Notes: generated by a model not told the origin, from the sequence alone. Positions 7,916 through 16,583 are shown, counted from the first letter of the stretch. The stretch is 26,847 nt of DNA from a bacterium BMS3Abin14 (GCA_002897695.1 BDTG01000006.1:1-26847); one strand, 5' to 3'. Numbers and translations: made by a program.

Positions 7916-7990
7916 GGTTTCCCTCCTGAAGTTTCTGAGTCTCCCTGCAATCTTTACCTGTTAACTAGACTATCCGGATGTATACAGGCG

Positions 7991-8017
7991 CAACACCCCC
8001 GATTGGGGGGGGTGTTG
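7991..8017 (-). terminator. Strong hairpin after the response-regulator gene
   Basis: CAACACCCCC (7991-8000) pairs with GGGGGTGTTG (8008-8017), a perfect ten-base stem. It lies about 70 bases past the response-regulator stop and about 75 bases before the first exported-protein gene. There is no T tract on the minus strand, so termination would be factor-dependent or partial; it may also be an attenuator in the leader of the exported-protein operon. Confidence 0.45.
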
Positions 8018-8051
8018 TGTATGGGGGTGTGGGAGTGTGGGAGTTAGAACC

Positions 8052-8079
8052 TTGGACTTTGGACGTTAGACGTTGGACT
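8052..8079. repeat. Four tandem TTGGACN-type heptamers
   Basis: Four consecutive seven-base units read TTGGACT, TTGGACG, TTAGACG, TTGGACT. They begin right after the end of the response-regulator gene. Only one position outside the variable last base differs among the four. It is non-coding and looks like a short simple-sequence array. Confidence 0.7.
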
Positions 8080-8084
8080 ATTAC

Positions 8085-8726
8085 TCAATACGGGTCGATG
8101 AGGCCGAGCCGCACGCCCTCGATTACGGCTTCCGCCCGACGTGAAATGTTCAGCTTCTGGTATATGACCTTGGTATAGCTGGCCACCGTGTTGGAGGTCA
8201 GCCCGAGAAGTTCGGCGACCTCGGGACGGGAATAACCCTTGGCGATAAGCTGCAGAACATCCTTTTCCCGGTCGGTCAGGGCTTCGGTACTTTCCGACTC
8301 TTCCAGCGGACGGGAAAAGTGGATCAGGATCCGGCGGGCCACGCTAGGGGACAGGGGCGGCTGACCGTGGAGAACGGCCCTGAGCTGCTGGATTTGACGG
8401 TCCAGCGGTTGTTCTTTAATGAGGTAACCCATGGCGCCGGCGCGCAGGGCGGAGAAGATGTGCTCATCATCGTCAAAGATCGTCGAGATGACGCAATAGA
8501 TTTCCGGATGGGTCCTGCCCATTTCCCTTACCAGGTCGATCCCGGACCCGTCCGGGAGGTTGATGTCCACGAGGGCCAGGGAAAATTCTTCCTTCCCGAG
8601 AAGGACCCGGGCTTCGCTGATAGTTGCAGCGCTCATGGCCCTGGCCTTGGGAAAGGCCTCCGAAATATGTTTTTCCCACCAGTGCCTCGTATCGTCGTGG
8701 TCCTCAACGACAAGAACGGTCCGCAT
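8085..8726 (-). CDS. NarL/FixJ-family response regulator
   Basis: A 213-residue transcription factor. The receiver domain (about 1-120) has the acidic pair in VVEDHDD, the phospho-acceptor Asp54 in LALVDINLPDG, Ser81/Thr82 and the conserved Lys104 (YLIKEQ). The C-terminal LuxR-type helix-turn-helix (about 148-208) reads LTDREKDVLQLIAKGYSRPEVAELLGL. It starts 17 bases after the stop of the histidine kinase gene, so the two are a co-transcribed pair. Its targets are unknown; the exported-protein operon just downstream is the obvious candidate. Confidence 0.95.
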   Translation of the reverse strand: MRTVLVVEDHDDTRHWWEKHISEAFPKARAMSAATISEARVLLGKEEFSLALVDINLPDGSGIDLVREMGRTHPEIYCVISTIFDDDEHIFSALRAGAMGYLIKEQPLDRQIQQLRAVLHGQPPLSPSVARRILIHFSRPLEESESTEALTDREKDVLQLIAKGYSRPEVAELLGLTSNTVASYTKVIYQKLNISRRAEAVIEGVRLGLIDPY

Positions 8727-8743
8727 CAGATCCCCCTTATCTC

Positions 8744-10939
8744 CTACCTTTTGTCGGAAATCGGCATTGACATCCAGACCTCGAAGATCCCTTCGGACGG
8801 AAAGGTCTCACAGCTGAACTGTCCGCCCAGCTCTCCCATCCTTCTCTCCATGTTCCTGATCCCCTTGCCCAGGTGGAGTTTTCCCTGTTTTGGAATCGTT
8901 CCATCGTTACGAACGGTGCAGGCGAGTTGATGGTCGACCTCGTTCCACTTGACCCATATGTTTTCAGGACTGGCGTGGGAAAATGCGTTTGAAGAGGTCT
9001 CGTAAAGGGCTCTGGACAGATTGACCCGCTGCCGCGGGGTAAGCGGCCTGTCGGCCTGCACGGTTTCGCTGTCCCAGTGGAGTTCAACCCCGGCATCCTC
9101 ACATCGTTGAACCAATTCATAACGCCACGTCGCAAGGGCCTCCTCGATGGTCACCTCCTCCACCGGATTGATGCTGTAGATGATGTCCCTGAGGGCTTTG
9201 AGGGCGCTGCGTGCCAGAAGCGTGTTCCTCCGGGTTTTCGATGCGTGGACCAGGGACAGGAGGCGGCCCCCGACCTCATCGTGCAGGTCCCGCATGATAC
9301 GCTCCCGCTCCTCCGCAACACCCCTGTTAAACGTGGTAAGTCGATCCTCCGTAGTCCTGGCGATGTAGATGAGGGTCTCTGCCAGTTCGACGTCGTCCCT
9401 GGAAAAGAGCCGGCTGCCTCTGTCGGCGAACCGAAGTTCCACCGTTCCCGTTTGATCCAGGGTGGGGATCAGCATTATCTCGCCGTACTTATCGAGCCTG
9501 GGAGAGGCGTCCCGGCCTTCCAGGGTCCGGTACGAAAGAGGGAGGAACACATCCCTTAGGACGCCAACCCAGGCATTCTTCTCGCTGATGCCGGGGTTCA
9601 CCAACCCCGACAGGAGAACGGGGAGGTGCTGTTTTATCCGATCCCTCGGCCCCTGGTAGAACCTTCCCCATACCCATTGGCGAACCGGGAAATACAGCCA
9701 TCCCACCAGTATAAGAGACAGAGCAAGGGCGACGGACGGCCTGTGAGTGACAGTGAACGCCAGGATGCCGTCCACCGCCAGAACACTGACGCCCGCCAGG
9801 AACCATTTCCAGAACCCGAACCACCAGCGGTCGATGTCAAAAAGGCGGTATCGAAGAATCCCCAGGGCCAGCCCGACATACATCATGGTGACCGCCCCCA
9901 GCCCGACCGACACAGGGACCACGGTTCGACCGGTCAGCGCAGCGGGAACGAAGTAGGTGAAAAAGGCCAGTCCTATAAACCCCAGGAACGCTATGATGAA
10001 ATATTTGAGGGCCGCACGATCGACAGGCCGGCCTTTTGAGCGCCGCCACTGGAGGGCGGCTATCGTAACCCCCATAATAAAATATAGGGTGGGCTGAATC
10101 AACACGGTATGCCCTGGAATGTCCGTCCATTGAAACTGCTCGTTCAGGATGAAAAAGGAGGCCAGAACCGCGACCGCCCTGGTCATCGGGAATGAGCCCA
10201 GGAGCCCGGGGTAATGGAAAAGCAGGCCGATGCCGAAGATCGAGAATATGTTGTTCCCCACGTGGTACAATGCACGGACCGTAGCAAGGAGGTCCGGGTC
10301 AAGGGCGATCTCTCTCGAAACGATGACAGCCATGGCCGTTGTCGTGATGAGAAGGCCCATGCCGGAGAAAAAAAACATCCTGGCCGCCACATTGCGTCTG
10401 CGAACGGACCAGACAGACGCGCCGATCATGAATACCGTGAAACCCATGGCATTCAGCAGCCAGAAATCAAATGGAAACGAGGAAAGCGGTCGGGCACGGG
10501 CCGGCTGTACCCTCACCTTCCGCCCGTCCGCGAGGCTCAATTCCACCAACGGTCCACTGAGGATTCCGGCCAGAACCCCCTGACGATCAAGAAAAGCATT
10601 ATACTTTTTAAAGGTCGGGAAGACGTCGGGGTCCTCCACCAGGTCGGAATCTTCGAAAATAAATGGGCTGCCTGAAAGGGACCGGATGGACAGGATCGAA
10701 TCCCCGGGGGTGAGGATGAGCTCGGACGGGCTTTGGGCCTTCACGCTTTCGACAAAGATACCGGCATGAATGCCGTCCGCCTGCAGACTCAGGCCGAGCC
10801 ATGGCTGGTTGGACGCAACCATGACCGAAAACACCACACAGACCATGGCCAGCAAGGCAGCGACGGACAGGATGAGATATGGGGATTCCAGAATGTTGGC
10901 GCCTGTATCGTGACGTTTGTTCCTGTTGGGACTACTCAT
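8744..10939 (-). CDS. Membrane sensor histidine kinase, PDZ plus multi-span sensor, HisKA_3 type
   Basis: A 731-residue kinase. A membrane helix (about 20-42) is followed by an extracytoplasmic PDZ-like segment (about 48-145: GIFVESVKAQSPSELILTPGD, then SILSI). A block of about eight membrane helices (about 158-425) contains ILRYRLFDIDRWW, a signature of ComP-like multi-span kinases. A degenerate GAF-like region (about 430-540) precedes the HisKA_3 dimerisation helix with phospho-acceptor His553 in MRDLHDEVGG. The ATPase domain carries the N box (ETSSNAFSHA) and the G box (LGKGIRNMERR). It pairs with the NarL-type regulator that follows. The ligand is unknown; the PDZ domain suggests a peptide or misfolded-protein signal. 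The ribosome site is weak, so the start is less sure. Confidence 0.93.
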   Translation of the reverse strand: MSSPNRNKRHDTGANILESPYLILSVAALLAMVCVVFSVMVASNQPWLGLSLQADGIHAGIFVESVKAQSPSELILTPGDSILSIRSLSGSPFIFEDSDLVEDPDVFPTFKKYNAFLDRQGVLAGILSGPLVELSLADGRKVRVQPARARPLSSFPFDFWLLNAMGFTVFMIGASVWSVRRRNVAARMFFFSGMGLLITTTAMAVIVSREIALDPDLLATVRALYHVGNNIFSIFGIGLLFHYPGLLGSFPMTRAVAVLASFFILNEQFQWTDIPGHTVLIQPTLYFIMGVTIAALQWRRSKGRPVDRAALKYFIIAFLGFIGLAFFTYFVPAALTGRTVVPVSVGLGAVTMMYVGLALGILRYRLFDIDRWWFGFWKWFLAGVSVLAVDGILAFTVTHRPSVALALSLILVGWLYFPVRQWVWGRFYQGPRDRIKQHLPVLLSGLVNPGISEKNAWVGVLRDVFLPLSYRTLEGRDASPRLDKYGEIMLIPTLDQTGTVELRFADRGSRLFSRDDVELAETLIYIARTTEDRLTTFNRGVAEERERIMRDLHDEVGGRLLSLVHASKTRRNTLLARSALKALRDIIYSINPVEEVTIEEALATWRYELVQRCEDAGVELHWDSETVQADRPLTPRQRVNLSRALYETSSNAFSHASPENIWVKWNEVDHQLACTVRNDGTIPKQGKLHLGKGIRNMERRMGELGGQFSCETFPSEGIFEVWMSMPISDKR

Positions 10940-10981
10940 GAAGGTAATTATCGTCTCTGTGGGCGCAATTGTGAAGCGGTT

Positions 10982-11566
10982 TCAAGGCTGGGCCGCCAGG
11001 TTCCGGCCCAGTCGAGCCGCCTGATCCAGCATTTCAGGCCGCTGCCCGACTACTCCGGCCTCGAACACTCCCGGCACGGCCAACTCCCCGGCGATCCTGT
11101 ATCCCAGGGCCTTCACGGGCATACGCATGGCCTCCATAGTGACCCCCAGGTCATCCGGGTCCACCTGTTCGGCTACGATAGCGAGGGCCGCCGTCTTTCC
11201 CTGCCCTGCCAGGCGGCTCGACCAACCGCGGGGACGTTCGTTGTCGAAGTCGTAGAAACAGTACAGGCGGTCGATAAAAGCCTTCATCCAGGACGTAACA
11301 TTATAGTTGTAGACCGGTGTTACCAGGACGATCCCTCCGGCACGGCCGATCTTTGGGTAATACGGTGTCAGATCATCGGAAAACTGCGTGCAGATCTTGT
11401 CTTTCCGACATCGTTCGCATCCTATGCACGAGGACATCTCCATACCGGAAAGGTACAGGGCCTCGGTTTCAGTTCCGTTTTCAGAGGCCCCGGCGAGAAT
11501 AGCGTCCAGAACCAGGTCGGAGTTGCCTCGCCGCCTCGGGCTTCCCGATACTCCAATAATATGCAT
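10982..11566 (-). CDS. Iron-sulfur flavoprotein / NADPH-dependent FMN reductase family
   Basis: A 194-residue flavodoxin-fold protein. The start at 11566 has AGGAAAGGAG upstream; reading further upstream runs into the dispersed repeat and is spurious. The FMN-binding loop is GVSGSPRRRGNSD (5-17). Cys47, Cys50, Cys53 and Cys59 give C-x2-C-x2-C-x5-C, the compact cysteine motif of archaeal/anaerobe Isf proteins that hold a 4Fe-4S cluster next to FMN. TPVYNYNVTSWMKAFIDRL is the usual second flavin loop. Such proteins transfer electrons or detoxify oxygen species in anaerobes. It ends 42 bases before the histidine kinase gene on the same strand, so it could be part of that transcript. Confidence 0.88.
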   Translation of the reverse strand: MHIIGVSGSPRRRGNSDLVLDAILAGASENGTETEALYLSGMEMSSCIGCERCRKDKICTQFSDDLTPYYPKIGRAGGIVLVTPVYNYNVTSWMKAFIDRLYCFYDFDNERPRGWSSRLAGQGKTAALAIVAEQVDPDDLGVTMEAMRMPVKALGYRIAGELAVPGVFEAGVVGQRPEMLDQAARLGRNLAAQP

Positions 11567-11629
11567 TTTACTCCTTTCCTCCTGGTGAACTCCATCGAGA
11601 TTTTTTGTCGTTATGAGCAGTTTCCCCCT

Positions 11630-11702
11630 CACCTCGACTTGTCCCGCCATCTTGTCCGTCGTAGCCTGGAAGGCGAAGTCGGAAGCTTTAGCGACGGCGG
11701 AT
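11630..11702. repeat. Dispersed 73-base intergenic repeat, copy 2
   Basis: It matches the block at 141-213 at 71 of 73 positions in the same orientation. The copies differ at two sites near the left end and diverge sharply outside the block. Here a perfect nine-base-pair hairpin (11703-11724) directly abuts the right end, which copy 1 lacks. Confidence 0.75.
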
Positions 11703-11724
11703 CCTCTCCCCCGGCGGGGAGAGG
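11703..11724. repeat. Perfect inverted repeat abutting the dispersed repeat
   Basis: CCTCTCCCC (11703-11711) pairs with GGGGAGAGG (11716-11724) around a four-base loop. A short AT-rich tail follows on the plus strand. It may be part of the repeat unit or a separate terminator-like hairpin. Confidence 0.5.
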
Positions 11725-12132
11725 AAGGTTTATATTTTCCTCCGTGACAGATGCCTACCCTGAGCCAGTCAAAGGACATGAAATCTCATTGCCGGACAAT
11801 GATAACAGATGCCGGGGGGACTGGTTTGTTTTTTTTTGCCCGCTGTGTTATTTTTAAAGCAGTTTTAGGCAGGCGTCCTTCCAGCACGTTCCGATTGGTC
11901 ATCGTAAAAAATCCCTCCAGTGTCTCGGAAGGAGCGCATCTTCAGCCGGAATGCCCATCAGGAAAATACCTCGCAGCAAATTACTTTAGGTTGAGTCGTA
12001 AAAAAAGCTTCCTCTCCTTTTCGACAGAATTGCCGGGGAACTGACTGCTTATCCGTGGATGCCGGGGCCGTTTATACGGTTCTTGTCTCTAAATCTTTTT
12101 GTGCCCGATTGGAGGAAAAAGGAGGAATTGAT

Positions 12133-13143
12133 ATGAAAAGGAACCGTTTTCAGCTGTATTGGCACGGCGCATTTTTTCTATTGCTTTGCCTGGCACTCAC
12201 CGCTGCCATTGGCGCTACCTCAGCCATGGCCAAAGATACGCTGGTATTCTCGGACCTGGGATGGGACAGCGCCCAGGTGCACAACCGCATCGCCGCGTTC
12301 ATCATTGAGAAGGGTTACGGCTACAATGTCGATTACATCGCCGGCGAAACTGTTCCCATGTTCGCCGGTCTTGAGCGAGGAGACATAGATATTACCATGG
12401 AGATATGGGTGGACAACCAGCAGCCGGCCTTTGACAAGGCCATCGCCGCCGGCAAGGTCGTTGACCTGGGCAGCAATTTTCCCGACAGCTGGCAGGGTTG
12501 GCTGGTTCCCACTTATGTAATCAAGGGTGACCCCGCGCGGGGGATCAAGCCTATGGCACCGGACCTCAAGTCCGTGGCCGACATGCCGAAGTACAAGGAC
12601 CTGTTTAAGGATCGCGAGGATCCCGGAAAGGGCGTATTCTACTCCTGTATCGCGGGCTGGGGGTGCGAGAAGATAAACGAGAAGAAATTCGCGGCCTACG
12701 GTCTGAACGACACTTACAACATATTTCTGCCGGGATCAGGCGCAGCCCTTGTGGCTTCTCTTGCAGGAGCCTACAAGAAGGGGGAACCGTGGTTCGGCTA
12801 TTACTGGGCTCCCACCTGGGTCCTGGGATCGTACGACATGACCCCCCTGGAGGAGCCGGCCTACGATCCCAAGATTTTCGAGTCCACGGGCAAATGCGCT
12901 TACCCCGCAGTCAAGGTCGACATCGCCGTAAACTCCAGCATGCTGAAAAAAGCCCCTGACGTGGTTGAATTTTTGAAAAAGTACGAGACCACCCAGGCCA
13001 TTGCCAACGAGTTCCTGGCCTATATGAAGACAAATGACGCCAACACCGAGCAAGCTGCCGAGTGGTTCCTGAAAAAGTACGAAAAGCTGTGGACCGGGTG
13101 GGTCCCTGCCAACGTTGCCGCCAAGGTCAAGATAGCCCTTTAG
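12133..13143 (+). CDS. proX: Glycine betaine/proline-type ABC transporter substrate-binding protein
   Basis: A 336-residue periplasmic binding protein of the OpuAC/ProX family. The start at 12133 follows AAAAGGAGGAATTG. Residues 1-33 are a signal peptide (cleavage after ATSAMA). Aromatic residues expected to cage a quaternary amine are present: DLGWDSAQ, MEIWVDNQQ, DSWQGWLVP and YYWAPTWVLG. It delivers glycine betaine or a related methylamine/choline compound to the membrane permease. The ATPase and permease genes follow on the same strand, completing an importer. The exact ligand cannot be read from the sequence; the symbol is by family. Confidence 0.9.
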   Translation: MKRNRFQLYWHGAFFLLLCLALTAAIGATSAMAKDTLVFSDLGWDSAQVHNRIAAFIIEKGYGYNVDYIAGETVPMFAGLERGDIDITMEIWVDNQQPAFDKAIAAGKVVDLGSNFPDSWQGWLVPTYVIKGDPARGIKPMAPDLKSVADMPKYKDLFKDREDPGKGVFYSCIAGWGCEKINEKKFAAYGLNDTYNIFLPGSGAALVASLAGAYKKGEPWFGYYWAPTWVLGSYDMTPLEEPAYDPKIFESTGKCAYPAVKVDIAVNSSMLKKAPDVVEFLKKYETTQAIANEFLAYMKTNDANTEQAAEWFLKKYEKLWTGWVPANVAAKVKIAL

Positions 13144-13161
13144 TGATCGTTAACCCTCCAG

Positions 13162-13198
13162 CATGGCCAGGCGGCCCTTCATGGGCTTCCTGGCCATG
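13162..13198 (+). other. Intercistronic hairpin between binding-protein and ATPase genes
   Basis: CATGGCCAGG (13162-13171) and CCTGGCCATG (13189-13198) are perfect ten-base arms around a 17-base loop. It lies 18 bases after the binding-protein stop and about 65 bases before the ATPase start, with no T tract. Such hairpins in ABC operons often protect the upstream binding-protein message and lower downstream expression, giving excess binding protein. Confidence 0.6.
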
Positions 13199-13262
13199 TT
13201 GCTGTGTTGCGGTCATGTTGATTCAGCCCTCAAACCGTCGATCCCTTTGAAGGAGATTTTAC

Positions 13263-14519
13263 GTGATCGAGCCCGACGCTTTGCCGTCCGAGTCCATGGA
13301 CGACGGGGAAACCATACTGGAGGCCCGTGGTCTCTGGAAGGTTTTTGGGGAGAACCCCCGCCGCTTCTTCGACTCCAAGTTCAAAGACGAATCAAAAGAC
13401 AAGATCCAGAACGAAATGGGGCTGGTGGTCGGCCTCCGTGACATCTCCTTCGAGGTCCGAAAGGGTGAGATCTTCGTCATCATGGGGCTTTCCGGAAGCG
13501 GGAAGTCCACTCTGATCCGCTGCCTGATCCGGCTTGTCGAGCCCACCGCCGGTGAGATCCGCATCGCCGGCCGCGAGATCTGCTCATTGGACGCCAAGGG
13601 CCTGATGAAGTTTCGTCGACGGTCAACCGCCATGGTCTTTCAGGCGTTCGGCCTTCTGCCCCACTATACGGTCCTTGAAAACGTCGCCTACGGTCTGAAG
13701 ATTCGCGGGATGCCCCTTGAAAAACGGATGAATGTGGCCCAGGCAGCAGTGGAAACCGTGGGTTTGAAGGGATGGGAGAGTTATCTGCCCTCCTCTTTAA
13801 GCGGCGGAATGCAGCAGCGGGTCGGTCTTGCACGGGCCTTCGCCGCTGATCCTGACATCATGCTCCTCGACGAGCCTTTCAGCGGCCTGGATCCTCTCAT
13901 ACGCCGACAGATGCAGGACGAGCTGATCCAACTGCAAAGTGAGCTTCAAAAGACCATGATCTTCGTGACTCATGACGTTCAGGAGGCCCTCAAAATCGCC
14001 GATCGAATCGCTATCATGCAGGACGGGAGGATCATCCAGATCGGCACCCCCGAAGAAATCATCGCAGAACCAGCCACCGATTATGTTCAGGAATTTGTAA
14101 AGGACGCATTTCCCGCCACTGTCCTCACCGCCGGGACTATCATGGAGGACCCGGAAGCCGATATTCATGTCTGGCAGGGACCCAAGGCTGCCTACGCTCT
14201 TATTCGCCGCAGCAAAATGGATTTTGCCTTCGTCCTCGACAAGGCCCACAGGGCCGTGGGCGTCCTGAAACAGGATACGGTGAGAAAACTTGTTAATGAC
14301 GGTAACGACTCAATTGCATCCGGGATGGTCACCGATTTTGAGACCTGCACCACCGACATGACGGTGGAAGAACTCTTTCCCCTGGCTACCGCAAGCCCCT
14401 TCCCCATAGCCGTCCTCGATGATGATGAAAAGCTTCTCGGATATATCCGCAATCACACCATCATTGAAAGCATGATCCAGGAGGGTCACCCTGAGGACGC
14501 GGAGAACCGGAATGTTTGA
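13263..14519 (+). CDS. proV: Glycine betaine-type ABC transporter ATPase with CBS domains
   Basis: A 418-residue ATPase beginning with GTG at 13263 behind AAGGAGATTTTAC. The N-terminus has the ProV/OpuAA-specific insertion (VFGENPRRFFDSKFKDESKD). Walker A is GLSGSGKST (75-83), the signature is LSGGMQQR (179-186) and Walker B is IMLLDEPFSGLD (199-210). The C-terminal part (about 280-412) is a CBS pair, which in OpuA-type transporters senses ionic strength or nucleotides and gates transport. The gene overlaps the permease gene by eight bases, indicating translational coupling. Confidence 0.95.
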   Translation: MIEPDALPSESMDDGETILEARGLWKVFGENPRRFFDSKFKDESKDKIQNEMGLVVGLRDISFEVRKGEIFVIMGLSGSGKSTLIRCLIRLVEPTAGEIRIAGREICSLDAKGLMKFRRRSTAMVFQAFGLLPHYTVLENVAYGLKIRGMPLEKRMNVAQAAVETVGLKGWESYLPSSLSGGMQQRVGLARAFAADPDIMLLDEPFSGLDPLIRRQMQDELIQLQSELQKTMIFVTHDVQEALKIADRIAIMQDGRIIQIGTPEEIIAEPATDYVQEFVKDAFPATVLTAGTIMEDPEADIHVWQGPKAAYALIRRSKMDFAFVLDKAHRAVGVLKQDTVRKLVNDGNDSIASGMVTDFETCTTDMTVEELFPLATASPFPIAVLDDDEKLLGYIRNHTIIESMIQEGHPEDAENRNV

Positions 14520-15369
14520 GTTTCCAAAACAACTTTATTTACCCCTGGAGAAGTGGATCGATTCCCTGATGGACTGGATCATGACCCACACCGCCGGTTT
14601 TTTCGACATCATCGGGAACGCTCTCCTGCAGGTCCTCATTGTCATCGAGAAGTTCCTCCTCTGGCTGCCGTGGCCGGTGGTTCTCATCTTTACTGCCGTG
14701 CTGGCCTGGAGGACCATGGGGAGATGGTGGCACGGCGTGATAATGGCGGCTTTGATCTTCTTCATTGGAGTCTTCGGTTACTGGGATGATTCCATGAGGA
14801 CCCTTGCCGTGGTCATCGCCTCGGTGGCGGTGTCCCTTGTCATCGGCTTCCCCGCCGGGATACTCATGGCCCGCAGCAACCGTTTTCGGGCGATCCTTCA
14901 CCCGATCCTTGACGGAATGCAGACCATGCCCAGTTTTGTCTACCTGATCCCGGCCATGATGCTTTTCGGCCTTGGAAAAGTGCCGGCTGTGTTTGCCACC
15001 GTGATCTACGCTGTTCCTCCCATTATCCGTCTCACTAACGTGGGCATCCGTGGAGTCCCGGAGAGCGTGGTGGAAGCGGCCAGGTCTTTCGGCGCAAGCA
15101 ACCGTCAGATCCTTTTTGACGTTCAGCTGCCCCTGGCCTTTCCCAGTATCATGGTGGGGGTGAGCCAGACGACCATGATGGCACTGGCCATGGTGGTCAT
15201 CGCCTCCATGATCGGCGCCAGAGGACTGGGCCTGGAAGTCCTCAAGGCAATCAACCGCATAGAGATCGGCCACGGGTTTACGGCGGGTCTCAGCATCGTC
15301 TTCCTGGCCATCGTCATAGACCGGATCACAAATGCCTTCGCCATGAAGCAGCAAAAACACCTGGGTTGA
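14512..15369 (+). CDS. proW: Glycine betaine-type ABC transporter permease
   Basis: A 285-residue inner-membrane permease of the ProW/OpuAB family. Membrane segments are visible at about 50-66, 78-90, 97-118, 141-168, and beyond 210. The coupling helix motif that docks on the ATPase is EAARSFGASNRQ (188-199). Its start lies inside the end of the ATPase gene (eight-base overlap). With the binding protein and ATPase it forms a complete importer. The N-terminal 48 residues include an amphipathic extension common in this family. Confidence 0.93.
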   Translation: MFEFPKQLYLPLEKWIDSLMDWIMTHTAGFFDIIGNALLQVLIVIEKFLLWLPWPVVLIFTAVLAWRTMGRWWHGVIMAALIFFIGVFGYWDDSMRTLAVVIASVAVSLVIGFPAGILMARSNRFRAILHPILDGMQTMPSFVYLIPAMMLFGLGKVPAVFATVIYAVPPIIRLTNVGIRGVPESVVEAARSFGASNRQILFDVQLPLAFPSIMVGVSQTTMMALAMVVIASMIGARGLGLEVLKAINRIEIGHGFTAGLSIVFLAIVIDRITNAFAMKQQKHLG

Positions 15370-15585
15370 CAGGTTTTCTGTCCGACTGAAGTTCGACAAC
15401 ACTTCCAGGTCGACAGTGGATGATCTCCCATTTGACAACTCCGGAATCGCTCAAAAGGGATATCGTAAATCGCTGCACCGCATGCAACCGACCTGGGAGA
15501 TTTTATTAAAGGTAAGGGCGTTGCCGGAACGGTTACGCTGCACGAGCCATGCAAGGTAACCCAGGTGACGGGAAATCGGGGCCTG
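15370..15585. other. Spacer between convergent permease and LysR genes
   Basis: These 216 bases lie between two converging genes. A small hairpin, GACAG (15368-15372) with CTGTC (15378-15382), overlaps the permease stop. No reading frame with a ribosome site and no strong terminator with a T run was seen. Confidence 0.4.
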
Positions 15586-16551
15586 TCAATCCCTCCCACG
15601 GGATATTTTCTTCCCCGTTGGGCTTGACGGAAGGACGGGAAGACCCGCGGCCCTTTCCAGTTTGTCGCGACTCTCGGAAAGGAACAGCCGGAATCCTTCA
15701 GCAGCCGGGCTCAGCGGACTGTTCGGAAGATACAGCATGTAGCTCCTGCGACGGAAATTGAGGTCGGATACCCGGACGGCGCAAAGGTTCCCGACCATGA
15801 CTTCCAAGGTTACCGCCCTTGATGAGACGAAGGCAACGCCGAGGTTCGCGGCCACCGTCTTCTTGATGGCCTCCGTGCTCCCAAGGTCCATCGTGTGCAC
15901 CAAGGAAACGCCTGTCCGCCGCAACTCCTCTTCGATAATCTCCCTGGTCCCGGTGCCTCTCTCCCGGAGGATGAACATGTCCTCGGTGAGGGTCTTGGTC
16001 GATACGGTTTCCATGGTGGCAAACCGGTGCTGAGGGGAAACTATCAACACCATATCATCCTCCAGATACTTGTCCATGGCAAGTTCCGGAAAGGGAACAG
16101 GCGGCATGACAAATCCCAGTTCCACAATACCGTCCCTCACCTGACGAATAACCTCTTCCTTGTTCGAGATGGCAAGACTGATCTCGATCCCCGGGTGTTC
16201 CGATTTGAACTCTCCCAGCACGTCGGGAATCATGTAGATTCCGATAGTGGTGGCGGCGCTGATCCGGAGATGTCCTCGGATCAGCCCCTTCAGGCCGTCG
16301 ATAGCCTTCTGCGCATCCGTCAGGAGCTGAAACACTCGGATGGAGTATTGTTCCAGGATCTGTCCCGCTTCCGTGATGGCGAGAAATCGTCCTTTCCGGA
16401 GGAAAAGTTGCGTGCCGAGATACTCTTCAAGGCCTTGGATCTGTCGGGAAACGGCGGGCTGGGTGAGATGAAGCTCTCCCAAGGCCTTGGTAATTCCCCG
16501 GAATTTGGCAACCGTCAAGAAAGTGCGGAGGCTGGAAAGATTCACATCCAT
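15586..16551 (-). CDS. LysR-family transcriptional regulator
   Basis: A 321-residue regulator. The N-terminal winged helix-turn-helix (about 1-60) contains FLTVAKFRGITKALGELHLTQPAVSRQIQGLE. The effector domain (about 90-300) starts GHLRISAATTIGIYMIPDVLGEF, as in CysB/CbbR-like LysR proteins. AGAGGGG precedes the ATG at 16551. It is divergent from the operon beginning with the CBS-pair gene, with 138 bases between the starts and a 9+9 inverted repeat in between. The usual arrangement is that such a LysR protein controls the divergent operon in response to a pathway metabolite. It is convergent with the betaine transporter, so that is the less likely target. Confidence 0.93.
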   Translation of the reverse strand: MDVNLSSLRTFLTVAKFRGITKALGELHLTQPAVSRQIQGLEEYLGTQLFLRKGRFLAITEAGQILEQYSIRVFQLLTDAQKAIDGLKGLIRGHLRISAATTIGIYMIPDVLGEFKSEHPGIEISLAISNKEEVIRQVRDGIVELGFVMPPVPFPELAMDKYLEDDMVLIVSPQHRFATMETVSTKTLTEDMFILRERGTGTREIIEEELRRTGVSLVHTMDLGSTEAIKKTVAANLGVAFVSSRAVTLEVMVGNLCAVRVSDLNFRRRSYMLYLPNSPLSPAAEGFRLFLSESRDKLERAAGLPVLPSSPTGKKISRGRD

Positions 16552-16583
16552 TGAGTGTTCCCCTCTTTCCGTATATATTACTA

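Larger units (their letters stand above)
11567..12132. other. 566-base gene-free region between divergent transcription units
   Basis: It separates the minus-strand flavoprotein gene from the plus-strand betaine transporter operon. It holds copy 2 of the dispersed repeat, an adjoining strong hairpin (11703-11724) and AT-rich stretches with T runs around 11820-11860. The reading frames within it lack ribosome sites and codon character of genes. The transporter promoter should lie in the last 200 bases, but I could not pick confident boxes. Confidence 0.5.

Noticed and set aside
11567-11779. N-terminal extension of the flavoprotein gene to an ATG at 11779
   Set aside because: The extension translates the dispersed repeat and its hairpin. 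The flavodoxin domain begins exactly at 11566, which has a strong ribosome site.
11751-12044. 97-codon frame in the gap before the betaine transporter
   Set aside because: No ribosome site, no codon character and no recognisable domain.
14539-15438. A 299-codon open frame antisense to the permease gene
   Set aside because: Charged, His-rich nonsense translation opposite a clear membrane permease.
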